The notes beneath the pieces are model-generated. The model searched no databases and was not told where the DNA came from. It was given only the letters and a program-made list of their open reading frames with translations. Of a DNA stretch of 8,855 bases, positions 1-7,830 are shown in pieces. The stretch comes from Pseudomonadota bacterium (lineage in GTDB: Bacteria > Pseudomonadota > Gammaproteobacteria > Burkholderiales > Thiobacillaceae). Within the stretch, counting starts at the first letter, position 1, and every line of letters begins with the position of its first letter. The stretch lies in NCBI GenBank assembly GCA_021802595.1, contig JAJZRT010000116.1:1-8855 (forward strand). The letters are read 5' to 3'. Position numbers and translations under genes: made by a program.

Positions 1-23
1 GCCGCTACAGGCGGGCGACAAAC

Positions 24-54
24 AAAAAGGGCGTTGCCGCGCAACGCCCTTTTT
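24..54. terminator. Bidirectional intrinsic terminator
   Basis: A perfect 9-bp stem (29-37 pairing with 41-49) closes on a 3-nt loop, CGC. Five A residues precede the stem and five T residues follow it, so the structure reads as a Rho-independent terminator on either strand. It lies 20 nt past the stop codon of the minus-strand exported protein gene, which it most likely terminates. On the plus strand it could also end a transcript arriving from left of the window, where no gene is visible. Confidence 0.9.
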
Positions 55-74
55 CCCGTCATGGAGCCCGGTCC

Positions 75-983
75 TTACTGCTGCTGCCACGCATCTCCGC
101 TGGACTTCTTCTCCACCCCGGCCACCGCGCCCATGGTCTCCAGGATGGTGTTCGGCAGGGAGGAGATCCTCATGAACTGCCCCATCCCCACATCCGGGAA
201 CGCCAGGGCGATGCGGTAGCGGCCATGCGGCGACTCCACTTCCTTGTCGACCACGTAAATCTCGTAGGGCAGGCCGGCAATGCTGTTCTGCATGTCGATC
301 TTCTTGATCCAGTCGCCGTCGCTGTTCTCGCCGTCGTTCATCGCAACGCCGAACACGGCCAGTTTGCGGTTCGGCATCACGACTTCGTAGATCTTGGTCG
401 TCTTGCCCGTGCCCTTGGCCAGATTCTCGCGCACGGTCTTCACCGCCTCGGCAAAGCTGCCGTATTCGGCCAGCTTGTTCTTGTACGAATCCAGGCGCTC
501 CATGCCGATCATGTAGCGGTAATTGCTCAGGCTGCCGGCGGTTTCGTCACCGCCCACGCCCTTGCCTGCCCCCAGCGCGCCCTCCAGGCGCGTTTGCAGG
601 GCCTTGACCGCCTCTTCCTTCTTGGCGAATCCCTTGCGGAAATAGGCGCGATACCAGTAGTCGGGGTTGGTGTACGTCACACTGCCGTCCGCCTTCACCC
701 CCACCCGAATCGCCGCGCCCAGAATGGCATTGCCGCCCACCGAGCCCACCTCATCGAGCATGGCGTCATCGGTGGCGACGACCACGCCATACCCCGCCAG
801 GGTTTGGGGGAAATATTTGCCGATCACCTTGAAACCGCCGCCCTTGAGCTTGGCCTCGACCGCGCTGGCAGCCGCCTGCACGCTGCCGCCCTTCACCGGA
901 TCCCCCTGGATGTAGGGGGAAATCGCCCATGCGCACGCCGAAAAAACAAGCAGAACCCACGCTGTAACCCACCGCATAATCAT
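75..983 (-). CDS. Uncharacterised exported (periplasmic) protein, 302 aa
   Basis: I do not recognise a characterised family. The start ATG at 983 is chosen because AGGAGG (989-994) sits 5 nt upstream; a second ATG two codons later is too far from it. Longer in-frame starts would run into the rubredoxin gene. Residues 1-20 form a signal peptide: Arg4, a hydrophobic stretch, then an AWA cleavage site before ISPY. Cys17 lies in FSAC, a poor lipobox, so a soluble periplasmic protein is more likely than a lipoprotein. The mature part has no membrane segment or cysteine. Conserved-looking blocks are Gly/Val-rich GYGVVVATDD (64-73), aromatic YTNPDYWYRAYF (104-115), YRYMIGMERLDS (155-166), YEVVMPNRKLAVFGVA (199-214) and GRYRIALAFPDVGMGQFM (254-271). 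The first block and the 'new-style' beta-alpha-beta pattern loosely recall DUF302-like proteins, but this is only a hint. It lies downstream of rubredoxin on the same strand, 149 bp away, and ends at a strong terminator. Confidence 0.8.
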   Translation of the reverse strand: MIMRWVTAWVLLVFSACAWAISPYIQGDPVKGGSVQAAASAVEAKLKGGGFKVIGKYFPQTLAGYGVVVATDDAMLDEVGSVGGNAILGAAIRVGVKADGSVTYTNPDYWYRAYFRKGFAKKEEAVKALQTRLEGALGAGKGVGGDETAGSLSNYRYMIGMERLDSYKNKLAEYGSFAEAVKTVRENLAKGTGKTTKIYEVVMPNRKLAVFGVAMNDGENSDGDWIKKIDMQNSIAGLPYEIYVVDKEVESPHGRYRIALAFPDVGMGQFMRISSLPNTILETMGAVAGVEKKSSGDAWQQQ

Positions 984-988
984 TATCG

Positions 989-994
989 CCTCCT
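989..994 (-). promoter_or_regulatory. Shine-Dalgarno site of the exported protein gene
   Basis: On the minus strand this reads AGGAGG, a perfect anti-16S match, 5 nt from the ATG at 983. It decides the start of the exported protein and is the strongest ribosome binding site in the window. Confidence 0.85.
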
Positions 995-1047
995 GTATAA
1001 ATCTTGTTTTGAAAGCCGTCATCCTCGCCAGGGCAGATGGCCTCACG

Positions 1048-1074
1048 GGGCGGTCGTGCTTCCACAACCCGCCC
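1048..1074. other. Hairpin in the rubredoxin / exported protein gap
   Basis: The 149-bp gap 984-1132 has no gene. Its only clear structure is an inverted repeat: GGGCGG (1048-1053) pairs with CCGCCC (1069-1074), and inside it GTG (1056-1058) pairs with CAC (1063-1065) around CTTC. No T-run follows on either strand, so it is not a classical terminator. It could slow polymerase or stabilise the 3' end of the rubredoxin transcript, or it may be chance in GC-rich DNA. No convincing promoter for the exported protein was found in the gap. Confidence 0.3.
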
Positions 1075-1132
1075 ACTTCCTGCGCAGTAACGGTCCTTCC
1101 GCGTTTTTCTTGAACGAAATCAACAAAATGCC

Positions 1133-1315
1133 TTAAAAGGCCACCATCTCGAAGTCTTCCTTGCGCGCGCCGCAATCCGGGCAGGTCCAGTTGATCGGCA
1201 CATCTTCCCAGCGCGTGCCGGGCGGGATGCCATCTTCGGGTGCACCGGTTTCCTCGTGGTAGATGTAGCCGCAGATCAGGCACATCCAGCTTTTGTATTC
1301 GGGGGTATCAGGCAT
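1133..1315 (-). CDS. Rubredoxin
   Basis: A small one-electron carrier of the cytoplasm with a single iron bound by four cysteines. The 60-residue length is close to the usual 52-60. Both iron-binding motifs are intact: CLICG (Cys12, Cys15) and CPDCG (Cys45, Cys48). The signature aromatic and turn residues are present: Tyr17/Tyr19 after the first knuckle, DGIPPGT (28-34), Trp36 and Trp43. The C-terminal KEDFE ending (52-56) is typical of proteobacterial single-domain rubredoxins. The start at 1315 gives the normal short leader before the first CxxC, although no Shine-Dalgarno sequence is visible before it. It is transcribed divergently from thiD, an arrangement I recall in other betaproteobacteria. 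Redox partners cannot be read from the window. Identification is secure; the physiological role is not. Confidence 0.95.
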   Translation of the reverse strand: MPDTPEYKSWMCLICGYIYHEETGAPEDGIPPGTRWEDVPINWTCPDCGARKEDFEMVAF

Positions 1316-1334
1316 GGGGAGAGTGGGATTCGGC

Positions 1335-1340
1335 TAAAAT
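1335..1340 (+). promoter_or_regulatory. Possible -10 element for the thiD operon
   Basis: TAAAAT matches the sigma-70 -10 consensus at five of six positions and lies in the 53-bp gap between the divergent rubredoxin and thiD starts. It would give a leader of about 20 nt. No good -35 box is found at 16-18 nt upstream, so this rests on one hexamer. The leader is far too short for a TPP riboswitch. Confidence 0.3.
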
Positions 1341-1368
1341 TGGGGATTGATTCTAAAGCAGTGACGCC

Positions 1369-2211
1369 ATGCCGCCTATTTTCACCCCCAAGCCCACGCC
1401 GCCGCTGGTGCTCAGCTTCGCCGCGTCCGACCCGACCGGCGGTGCGGGCATCCAGGCCGACCTGCTGACGCTGGCCAGCATGGGCTGCCATCCGCTTTCG
1501 GTGATCACGGCGATCACGGTGCAGGACACGGCCGGGGTCGACGAAATCCTGGTGATCGACTCCGAATGGGTGGCCGACCAGGCACGCATGCTGCTGGAAG
1601 ACGTCCCGGTGGCTGCGTTCAAGCTGGGCATGCTGGGCAGCCCCGAATCGATCTCGGTCATCGCCGAGATCCTCGCCGACTATCCGGACATTCCGGTCAT
1701 CCTCGACCCGGTGCTGGCCTCCGGACGCGGCGACGAACTCGCCACCGACGACATGATCGCCGCCATGCGCGACCTGCTGATTCCGCAGACCAGCATCCTC
1801 ACCCCCAACAGCCACGAAGCCCGGCGGCTGGCGCTGTTCGAGTCGGACGAGGACGATCTGGATCTGGCCGCCTGCGCCAAGCACCTGACCGATCTCGGCT
1901 GTGAATACGTGCTCATCACCGGCACCCACGAGACCACGCCGCGCGTGCTGAACAGCCTGTACGACGCCAACGGCCACGTGCAGACCGACGCCTGGGATCG
2001 CCTGCCCGGCAGCTACCACGGCTCCGGCTGCACGCTCGCATCGGCCATTGCCGCCACCCTCGCTTTTGGCCAGGACGTGCCACAGGCAGTGCGCGACGCG
2101 CAGAACTTCACCTACGAATCGCTCAAGGCCGCGTTCCGCCCCGGCATGGGCCAGTACATTCCCGAACGCTTCTTCTGGGCGCAGGACGGGCAGACCGAAG
2201 GCAATGCCTGA
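1369..2211 (+). CDS. thiD: Hydroxymethylpyrimidine / phosphomethylpyrimidine kinase ThiD
   Basis: Phosphorylates 4-amino-5-hydroxymethyl-2-methylpyrimidine and then its monophosphate, giving the HMP-PP half of thiamine. It is a cytoplasmic ribokinase-fold enzyme. At 280 aa it is slightly longer than the usual 260-270. Visible motifs are the substrate-binding SDPTGGAGIQAD (20-31), KLGMLG (85-90), DPVLASGRG (113-121), LTPNSHE (144-150) and the anion-hole/catalytic GSGCTLASA (218-226, with Cys221). The start at 1369 leaves about 12 residues before the first beta strand; no good Shine-Dalgarno site is present, so a near-leaderless or weakly initiated message is possible. It is the first gene of the operon and is followed 8 nt later by thiE. 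ThiD and ThiE are separate proteins here, not the fused form found in some bacteria. Confidence 0.95.
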   Translation: MPPIFTPKPTPPLVLSFAASDPTGGAGIQADLLTLASMGCHPLSVITAITVQDTAGVDEILVIDSEWVADQARMLLEDVPVAAFKLGMLGSPESISVIAEILADYPDIPVILDPVLASGRGDELATDDMIAAMRDLLIPQTSILTPNSHEARRLALFESDEDDLDLAACAKHLTDLGCEYVLITGTHETTPRVLNSLYDANGHVQTDAWDRLPGSYHGSGCTLASAIAATLAFGQDVPQAVRDAQNFTYESLKAAFRPGMGQYIPERFFWAQDGQTEGNA

Positions 2212-2219
2212 TCGTCGCC

Positions 2220-2851
2220 ATGCTTGAATTTCCGGGTGGCGTCTATGCCATCACCCCCGAAACCGCGGACACCGAACACCTGCTGACGCAGGTCGAGGCG
2301 GCGCTCGCAGGCGGCGTCGCGGCGGTGCAGTACCGCGACAAATCGGGCGACGTCGCGCGCCGCCACGAGCAGGCGAGCGAGTTGGTGGCGCTGTGCCGCC
2401 GCTTCGGCGTGCCGCTGATCGTGAACGACGACCTGCGTCTGGCCGACCTCGCCGACGCCGACGGCGTGCATCTGGGGCGCGACGACGGCAGCCTCGCCGA
2501 GGCGCGCATCATCCTCGGCAAGGACAAGTTCATCGGCGCGTCGTGCTACCAGAGCCTCGAACTCGCGCTGACCGCTCAGGCCGCGGGGGCGAACTACGTC
2601 GCCTTCGGCAGTTTCTTCGCCTCGCCGACCAAGCCGGCCGCGCCGCGCGCCAGCCTCGACCTGCTGCGCGACGCCGCGCCGGCGATCCACGTGCCGCTGG
2701 TCGCCATCGGCGGCATCACGCTCGCCAACGCGCCGTCCTTGCTCGACGCCGGCGCCGACAGTCTCGCCGTGCTGTCGGCCGTGTTCGACGCGCCCGACAT
2801 CCGCGCCGCCGCGCGCACCCTCAACCAATTATTTGCAACGGAATCCGAACA

Positions 2852-2855
<4 letters not shown>
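2220..2855 (+). CDS. thiE: Thiamine-phosphate synthase ThiE
   Basis: Joins HMP-PP, the product of ThiD, to thiazole phosphate, releasing pyrophosphate and giving thiamine phosphate. It is a cytoplasmic TIM-barrel enzyme; 211 aa is the normal length. Motifs in order: YAITP (9-13), VQYRDK (36-41) for pyrophosphate binding, LIVNDD (66-71), GVHLGRDDG (82-90), IGASCY (105-110), [13 protein letters not shown] (126-138) and VAIGGIT (161-167). The family's usual Gln after GVHLG is Arg87 here, a substitution I believe is common in proteobacteria. The gene starts 8 nt after the thiD stop with no clear ribosome binding site, so translation probably depends on thiD. Its stop codon overlaps the hemL start (ATGA). 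The thiazole-branch genes are not in the window. Confidence 0.95.
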
Positions 2856-4125
<1,270 letters not shown>

Positions 4126-4129
<4 letters not shown>

Positions 4130-5193
4130 ACGACGAGCTGTCTCCTGAGGACGAACTGCGCCTCAACGTCCTGTTCAACACCGAACTCAAGGCCGTCCGC
4201 ATCGACGAATCCAACATGACGCTGTGGGCCCTGACGCCGCAGGGCGAGGCGAGTGTGCCGCTGAAACCCAACGAGCGCGCTGACCGCTACCTGAAGCGGG
4301 TGCGTGAGCTGCTGTCCGGCCACGCGCTCGGTTCGCCCGGCGGCTACCCGGTGCACCTGACGCGCTGGACGCGGCAGTCGCAGGCCGGGCTGTCGACCCA
4401 GCATCTGGCGCAGCTGCTGTTGATCGCCGAAGAGGAAGCCGTGGTTGCGGTGGTGCACTCCCCCGCACTCACCGACGAACTGGCGCGCTATGCGTGGTGG
4501 TGCATGCCGACCATCGAGAACGCGCGGCTGATGCTGATGCGCGACGTGGTGTGCCAGGGCAGCATGGGGCGTACGCTGGCGGAATTCCTGGTCGAACATC
4601 TCGCCTTCCTTCACGAGGACGACGTCGGCATCCTCGATACCGTCGCGGTGATGCTCTATTCGGGCGTGCTGACCGACGTCGAGCGGCTGGCGATCTGGAA
4701 GCGCGGCAACAGCCGCAATTCGTATTACGTGCCCTTTCTCGAACTGCAGTCCGGTACCCTGCCCAACCCGCGCGCCGCGCGCGCTGACCACGCCGGCGTA
4801 CCGCAGCTTGCCAGCAACCCCTACGGCACGATGCTCGACAAGGCCTTGTCGGGACAGGGGCAGACCTTCCTCGCCACCACCGCAACCATCCTCGACCGTC
4901 CGGAAATCCAGGAAGTGGTGAATCACACGCTGAATGCCCTGGCCAACTGGTGCGCGCCGCTGCGCGAGACGGACGAAGCCACACGCGCCACTGCCCGCGC
5001 CGCGCTGGTCGCCGCCGCCCCGCAATACGAGGCGGACTGCGCCGCGCTGGACATCCTGGCTGCGGTGGACGCCGACACCGTGCGGCCGATCTTCCTCAAG
5101 ACCACCGCCATCGGCTCGCTGATGCGGCGCAAGATCCAGCCAGTCGTCACGCCCCTGCTCGACGCCATCGCGGTCTTGCGGCGGCAGGCCTGA
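4126..5193 (+). CDS. DsrS-like cytoplasmic protein, 355 aa
   Basis: Resembles, from memory, proteins annotated as sulfur reduction protein DsrS, first named from the end of the dsr sulfur-oxidation operon of Allochromatium vinosum. The biochemical function of that family is unclear and I assign none. No signal peptide or membrane segment is seen, so it should be cytoplasmic. Recognisable blocks are LRLNVLF (11-17), AVRIDES (23-29), [21 protein letters not shown] (split at 58-66 and 67-78), TRWTR (79-83) and the aromatic [17 protein letters not shown] (121-137), followed by a mainly helical C-terminal half. The three cysteines (126, 143 and one near the C-terminus) do not form a CxxC. Its ATG overlaps the hemL stop as ATGA; GAGG at 4109-4112 is rather far away, so translation is probably coupled to hemL. 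No dsr genes are visible. The gene is certainly real; the DsrS name is a moderate-confidence call. Confidence 0.6.
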
Positions 5194-5201
5194 ACGACGG
5201 C

Positions 5202-7511
5202 CTACTGTCCCAGCGCCGAATCAATGCTCGACAGGAATTTGTCGGTCTTCTCGAACCCGATCACCTTGTAATCCGACTGCGCGCCCGCGCCATTCCAGAA
5301 AATGAGGCCGGGCGGGCCGAACAGGCCGAAACGCTTCAGCAGGGCCTTGTCGGCGTCGGTGTTGGCGGTGACGTCAGCCTGCAGCAGGACCATCTGGTGC
5401 AGGCGCGCCTGTACCTTGGGATCGCTGAAGGTGAAGCGCTCCATTTCCTTGCACGACACGCACCAGTCGGCATAGAAATCGAGCATGACCGCACGGCCTT
5501 CCGCCTTGGCCGCCGCCAGCCGGGCATCGAGTTCGGCAACGCTCTTCACTTTCTCGAACGCCAGGCCTTCCGGTTCGGCCGCCATCGTGGCGCCTGCCGG
5601 GCCGCCCCCGAAGACGCTGCCCTTGTAGACTTCGAGCGGCTGCAGCAGGTCGCGGCTGCCCGCCAGCATGCCGAGCAGGATCGACAGCCCGCCGATCAGC
5701 AGCACCACGCCGAGCCCTTTCCAAAGCCGCGCCCAGCCGGATGCCTTTTCCGGCAGCGGGTCGAGCGCATGCAGGAAAATGGCGGACGCGATCAGCAACA
5801 CGGCCCACAGCAGCATGCCGATCCAGACCGGCAGGATGGGCGAGACGAGATAGATGGCGATCGCCAGCATCATCACGCCGAAGAAATACTTCACCGCGTT
5901 CATCCAGCCGCCGGCGCGCGGCAGCAGGGCGCCCGCCGACAGGCCCACCAGCAACAGCGGCACGCCCATGCCGAGCGCCAGCGTGAACAGCGCGACGCCG
6001 CCCAGCGTGGTGTTGCCGGTCTGCGCGATGAAGGCGAGTGCGGCGGCAAGCGGCGGCGCCACGCAGGGACCGACGATCACGGCCGACAGCGCGCCCATGA
6101 CGAAGACGCCGACGAAGTTGCCGCCCTTCATCTTGTTGGAGGCGTCGGAAAACTTGCTCTGGATGAAGCTCGGCAACTGGAGCTCGAAGAAGCCGAACAT
6201 CGACAGCGCCAGCAGCACGAAGATGCCCGCGCCGATGCCGAGTGCCCACGGATTCTGCAGGGCATTCGACAGCAGCGTGCCGGACAGCGCCGCCGCCACG
6301 CCGGCCAGCGCATAGGTGATGGCCATGCCCAGCACATAGGCGAGCGAAAGCAGGAAGCCGCTGGCCTTGGTGAGCTGCCTGTTCTGGCCGGCGATGATGC
6401 CCGACAGGATCGGGATCATCGGGAACACGCACGGGGTCAGCGCCAGCAGCAGGCCAAAGCCGAAGAAGGTGGCGACCACCGCCCAGAAGCTGCCGCCCTT
6501 CAGCACGCGTTCGATTTTCGATGTGTCGGATTCGGCTGCGGCGGCAGGCTCCGCCGGGGACGCCGCCGGATCGCGCTCGGCAACGGGTGCGACGCCGCCC
6601 TGCGGCGCCAGGGAAAAGTCACGCTTGATCGGCGGGTAGCACACGCCGACCGCTTCGTTGCAGCCCTGCCAGGTGGCCTCCAGCACCAGTTTTTCGCCAG
6701 CGGCGAGCGCGCGCGACAGCGTCAGCCGGGCGGAGAATCCCCGGTGATACACCTCGGTGCGGCCAAAATTCGGATCCTCCTTGACGTCGCCTGCCGGGGT
6801 ATCGGTGTGCGTCACTTTCACATCGGCCGGCGACTGGACGACGAAGGCGAGCTTGTCGCGATACAGATAGGTATTGGCCGTCGGCGTGTAATCCAGTTTG
6901 ACCGTCTGCGCATCCGGCATGGCGGCGGTAACCTGGAAGGCTTCGTCCGGCGGCAGGAGTTTCGGCATGCCCGAATCGCCCCCCAGGCTGCGCAGCCGGT
7001 CCAGCGCGGAAGGCGCTGCAGACGAGGCTGACGCAGAGGGCTCCGACGCCGAGGCCAGCGGTGCAGGGGCCGCTACCGCGGCAGGCAGCTTGAGCGTGAC
7101 GCTTCCGCTTTGCGGTGTGTAGCACAGCCCCGCGTCCGCGCAGCCCTGCGACACCGTTTTGAGGGTGACCGAGGTGGCGCCTGCAGTGTGCTGGATGGGC
7201 AGCGTGATGCGCACGTCCTTGCGGTAGATCTCGACCGCGCCGAAGTTCTCATCGTGCTTCACCTTGCCTGCAGGCTTCTGCGGCGTGCCCAGCGTGGCGC
7301 CGTCGACCTCGAACTTGAACCGGTCGCGATACATGTAATAGCCGTCGGCAATCTGCCAGTGCGCTTCCAGCGTATTGGCATCCAGCGCACGCGCCGAGAA
7401 CTTGAACGCGACTTCGGGGTCAAGAAATTCTTCGGCATGGGCTACTGGAAAAAACGCCAGCGCACCCAAAAGTACAGGCAATGCGCCGAGCAAACGAATC
7501 CACTTAATCAT
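5202..7511 (-). CDS. dsbD: Thiol:disulfide interchange protein DsbD with two N-terminal alpha domains
   Basis: Carries electrons from cytoplasmic thioredoxin across the inner membrane to periplasmic partners such as DsbC and cytochrome c maturation proteins. At 769 aa it is about 200 residues longer than the 565-aa E. coli protein. Order: signal peptide (1-26, AHA cleavage); first alpha domain (about 27-142) with Cys124-x5-Cys130 and cap-loop DENFG (87-91); Ala/Ser/Pro linker (143-170); second alpha domain (about 187-303) with Cys284-x6-Cys291 and cap-loop DPNFG (246-250); linker (306-328); a polytopic core of about eight helices (340-620) with Cys361 in TPCVFPMIP and Cys483 in GPCVAPP; and a C-terminal thioredoxin-like domain with WCVSC (Cys684, Cys687). 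All catalytic cysteines are present. The start at 7511 is favoured over an in-frame ATG at 7577 because it directly precedes the signal peptide and has AAGGAG 10 nt upstream. It overlaps the cutA stop by 8 nt, as one transcript. Confidence 0.96.
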   Translation of the reverse strand: MIKWIRLLGALPVLLGALAFFPVAHAEEFLDPEVAFKFSARALDANTLEAHWQIADGYYMYRDRFKFEVDGATLGTPQKPAGKVKHDENFGAVEIYRKDVRITLPIQHTAGATSVTLKTVSQGCADAGLCYTPQSGSVTLKLPAAVAAPAPLASASEPSASASSAAPSALDRLRSLGGDSGMPKLLPPDEAFQVTAAMPDAQTVKLDYTPTANTYLYRDKLAFVVQSPADVKVTHTDTPAGDVKEDPNFGRTEVYHRGFSARLTLSRALAAGEKLVLEATWQGCNEAVGVCYPPIKRDFSLAPQGGVAPVAERDPAASPAEPAAAAESDTSKIERVLKGGSFWAVVATFFGFGLLLALTPCVFPMIPILSGIIAGQNRQLTKASGFLLSLAYVLGMAITYALAGVAAALSGTLLSNALQNPWALGIGAGIFVLLALSMFGFFELQLPSFIQSKFSDASNKMKGGNFVGVFVMGALSAVIVGPCVAPPLAAALAFIAQTGNTTLGGVALFTLALGMGVPLLLVGLSAGALLPRAGGWMNAVKYFFGVMMLAIAIYLVSPILPVWIGMLLWAVLLIASAIFLHALDPLPEKASGWARLWKGLGVVLLIGGLSILLGMLAGSRDLLQPLEVYKGSVFGGGPAGATMAAEPEGLAFEKVKSVAELDARLAAAKAEGRAVMLDFYADWCVSCKEMERFTFSDPKVQARLHQMVLLQADVTANTDADKALLKRFGLFGPPGLIFWNGAGAQSDYKVIGFEKTDKFLSSIDSALGQ

Positions 7512-7827
7512 GCTTCTCAGTCTCCTTGGCCAGCCAGCCGAGATAGGCAGGCAGGCCGTGCGTAATGGGTACGGCAATCAGTTCAGGTACGTCGTAAGGG
7601 TGGTGTGCGCGGACGATCGCTTCGACCTGCGGGTAGCTTGCCGCGGTGGTTTTGACCAGCAGCGGGATTTCCTCCGCCGTGTCCACCGCGCCCTGCCAGC
7701 GGTATATGGAGCGGCACGCCGCCAAAACGTTCACGCACGCCGCCGCGCGGCTTTCGATCAGCGCGTGCGCCAGTTTCTCGGCGCCCGCCAGATCAGGTAC
7801 ATTCGTCAAGACTAACAAAGGTTCCAT
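7504..7827 (-). CDS. cutA: Divalent-cation tolerance protein CutA
   Basis: A small, very stable trimeric protein with a ferredoxin-like fold related to PII signalling proteins. It was named from copper-sensitive E. coli mutants, but its molecular job is unsettled. The 107-aa length is normal and there is no signal peptide. Conserved segments are LVLTNVPD (5-12), AACVNVL (29-35), SIYRWQG (40-46), EEIPLLVKT (52-60), HPYDVPELIAVPITHG (76-91) and YLGW (95-98). The C-terminus overlaps the dsbD start as ATGATTAA, so the two are very probably co-transcribed. This matches E. coli, where cutA and dsbD (once called cutA2) are adjacent. The ATG at 7827 directly precedes the first beta strand, leaving no shorter alternative. 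Its promoter and ribosome binding site must therefore lie within the divergent fxsA coding sequence. Confidence 0.95.
   Translation of the reverse strand: MEPLLVLTNVPDLAGAEKLAHALIESRAAACVNVLAACRSIYRWQGAVDTAEEIPLLVKTTAASYPQVEAIVRAHHPYDVPELIAVPITHGLPAYLGWLAKETEKHD
7522..7527 (-). promoter_or_regulatory. Shine-Dalgarno site for dsbD, inside cutA
   Basis: The minus strand reads AAGGAG within the last codons of cutA, 10 nt from the ATG at 7511. It supports independent or re-initiated translation of dsbD and settles that start over the upstream ATG at 7577. Confidence 0.7.
7817..7821 (+). promoter_or_regulatory. Shine-Dalgarno site for fxsA, inside cutA
   Basis: AAAGG lies 9 nt upstream of the fxsA ATG at 7831 and is complementary to codons 3-4 of the opposite-strand cutA. 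It supports the fxsA start and shows that the fxsA leader is antisense to the cutA coding region. Confidence 0.6.
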
Positions 7828-7830
7828 GTC

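Noticed and set aside
926..940. Lipoprotein signal (FSAC) in the exported protein
   Set aside because: Phe at the -3 position does not fit a lipobox, and an AWA signal peptidase I site directly follows.
990..1022. Promoter for the exported protein (ATGACG, 18 nt, TATACA on the minus strand)
   Set aside because: Transcription from it would begin within the Shine-Dalgarno site and leave the message without one, although the spacing looks right.
225..1136. Long open frame on the plus strand opposite the exported protein
   Set aside because: It is antisense to a gene with a signal peptide and a perfect ribosome binding site. Its His/Arg/Ala-rich translation has no family features and is typical of GC-rich shadow frames.
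1124..1142. Rubredoxin terminator formed by GCCTTTTAAGGC over its stop codon
   Set aside because: The stem is only 4-5 bp and AT-rich at the centre, with just four T residues after it; too weak to call.
984..1283. Extended N-terminus for the exported protein starting at 1283
   Set aside because: The extra 100 residues would overlap rubredoxin and put the signal peptide in the middle of the protein. The AGGAGG before 983 fixes the start.
1501..1530. Repeated GATCACGG inside thiD
   Set aside because: It encodes the conserved VITAITV strand of ThiD and is explained by codon choice rather than a regulatory repeat.
4950..7031. 693-codon open frame on the plus strand opposite dsbD
   Set aside because: Although long, it is the complement of a DsbD with all motifs intact. 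The Gln/Arg/His-rich translation mirrors dsbD codons read backwards.
7512..7577. Upstream ATG for dsbD at 7577
   Set aside because: The added 22 residues lie inside cutA and would bury the signal peptide; the start at 7511 has its own Shine-Dalgarno site.
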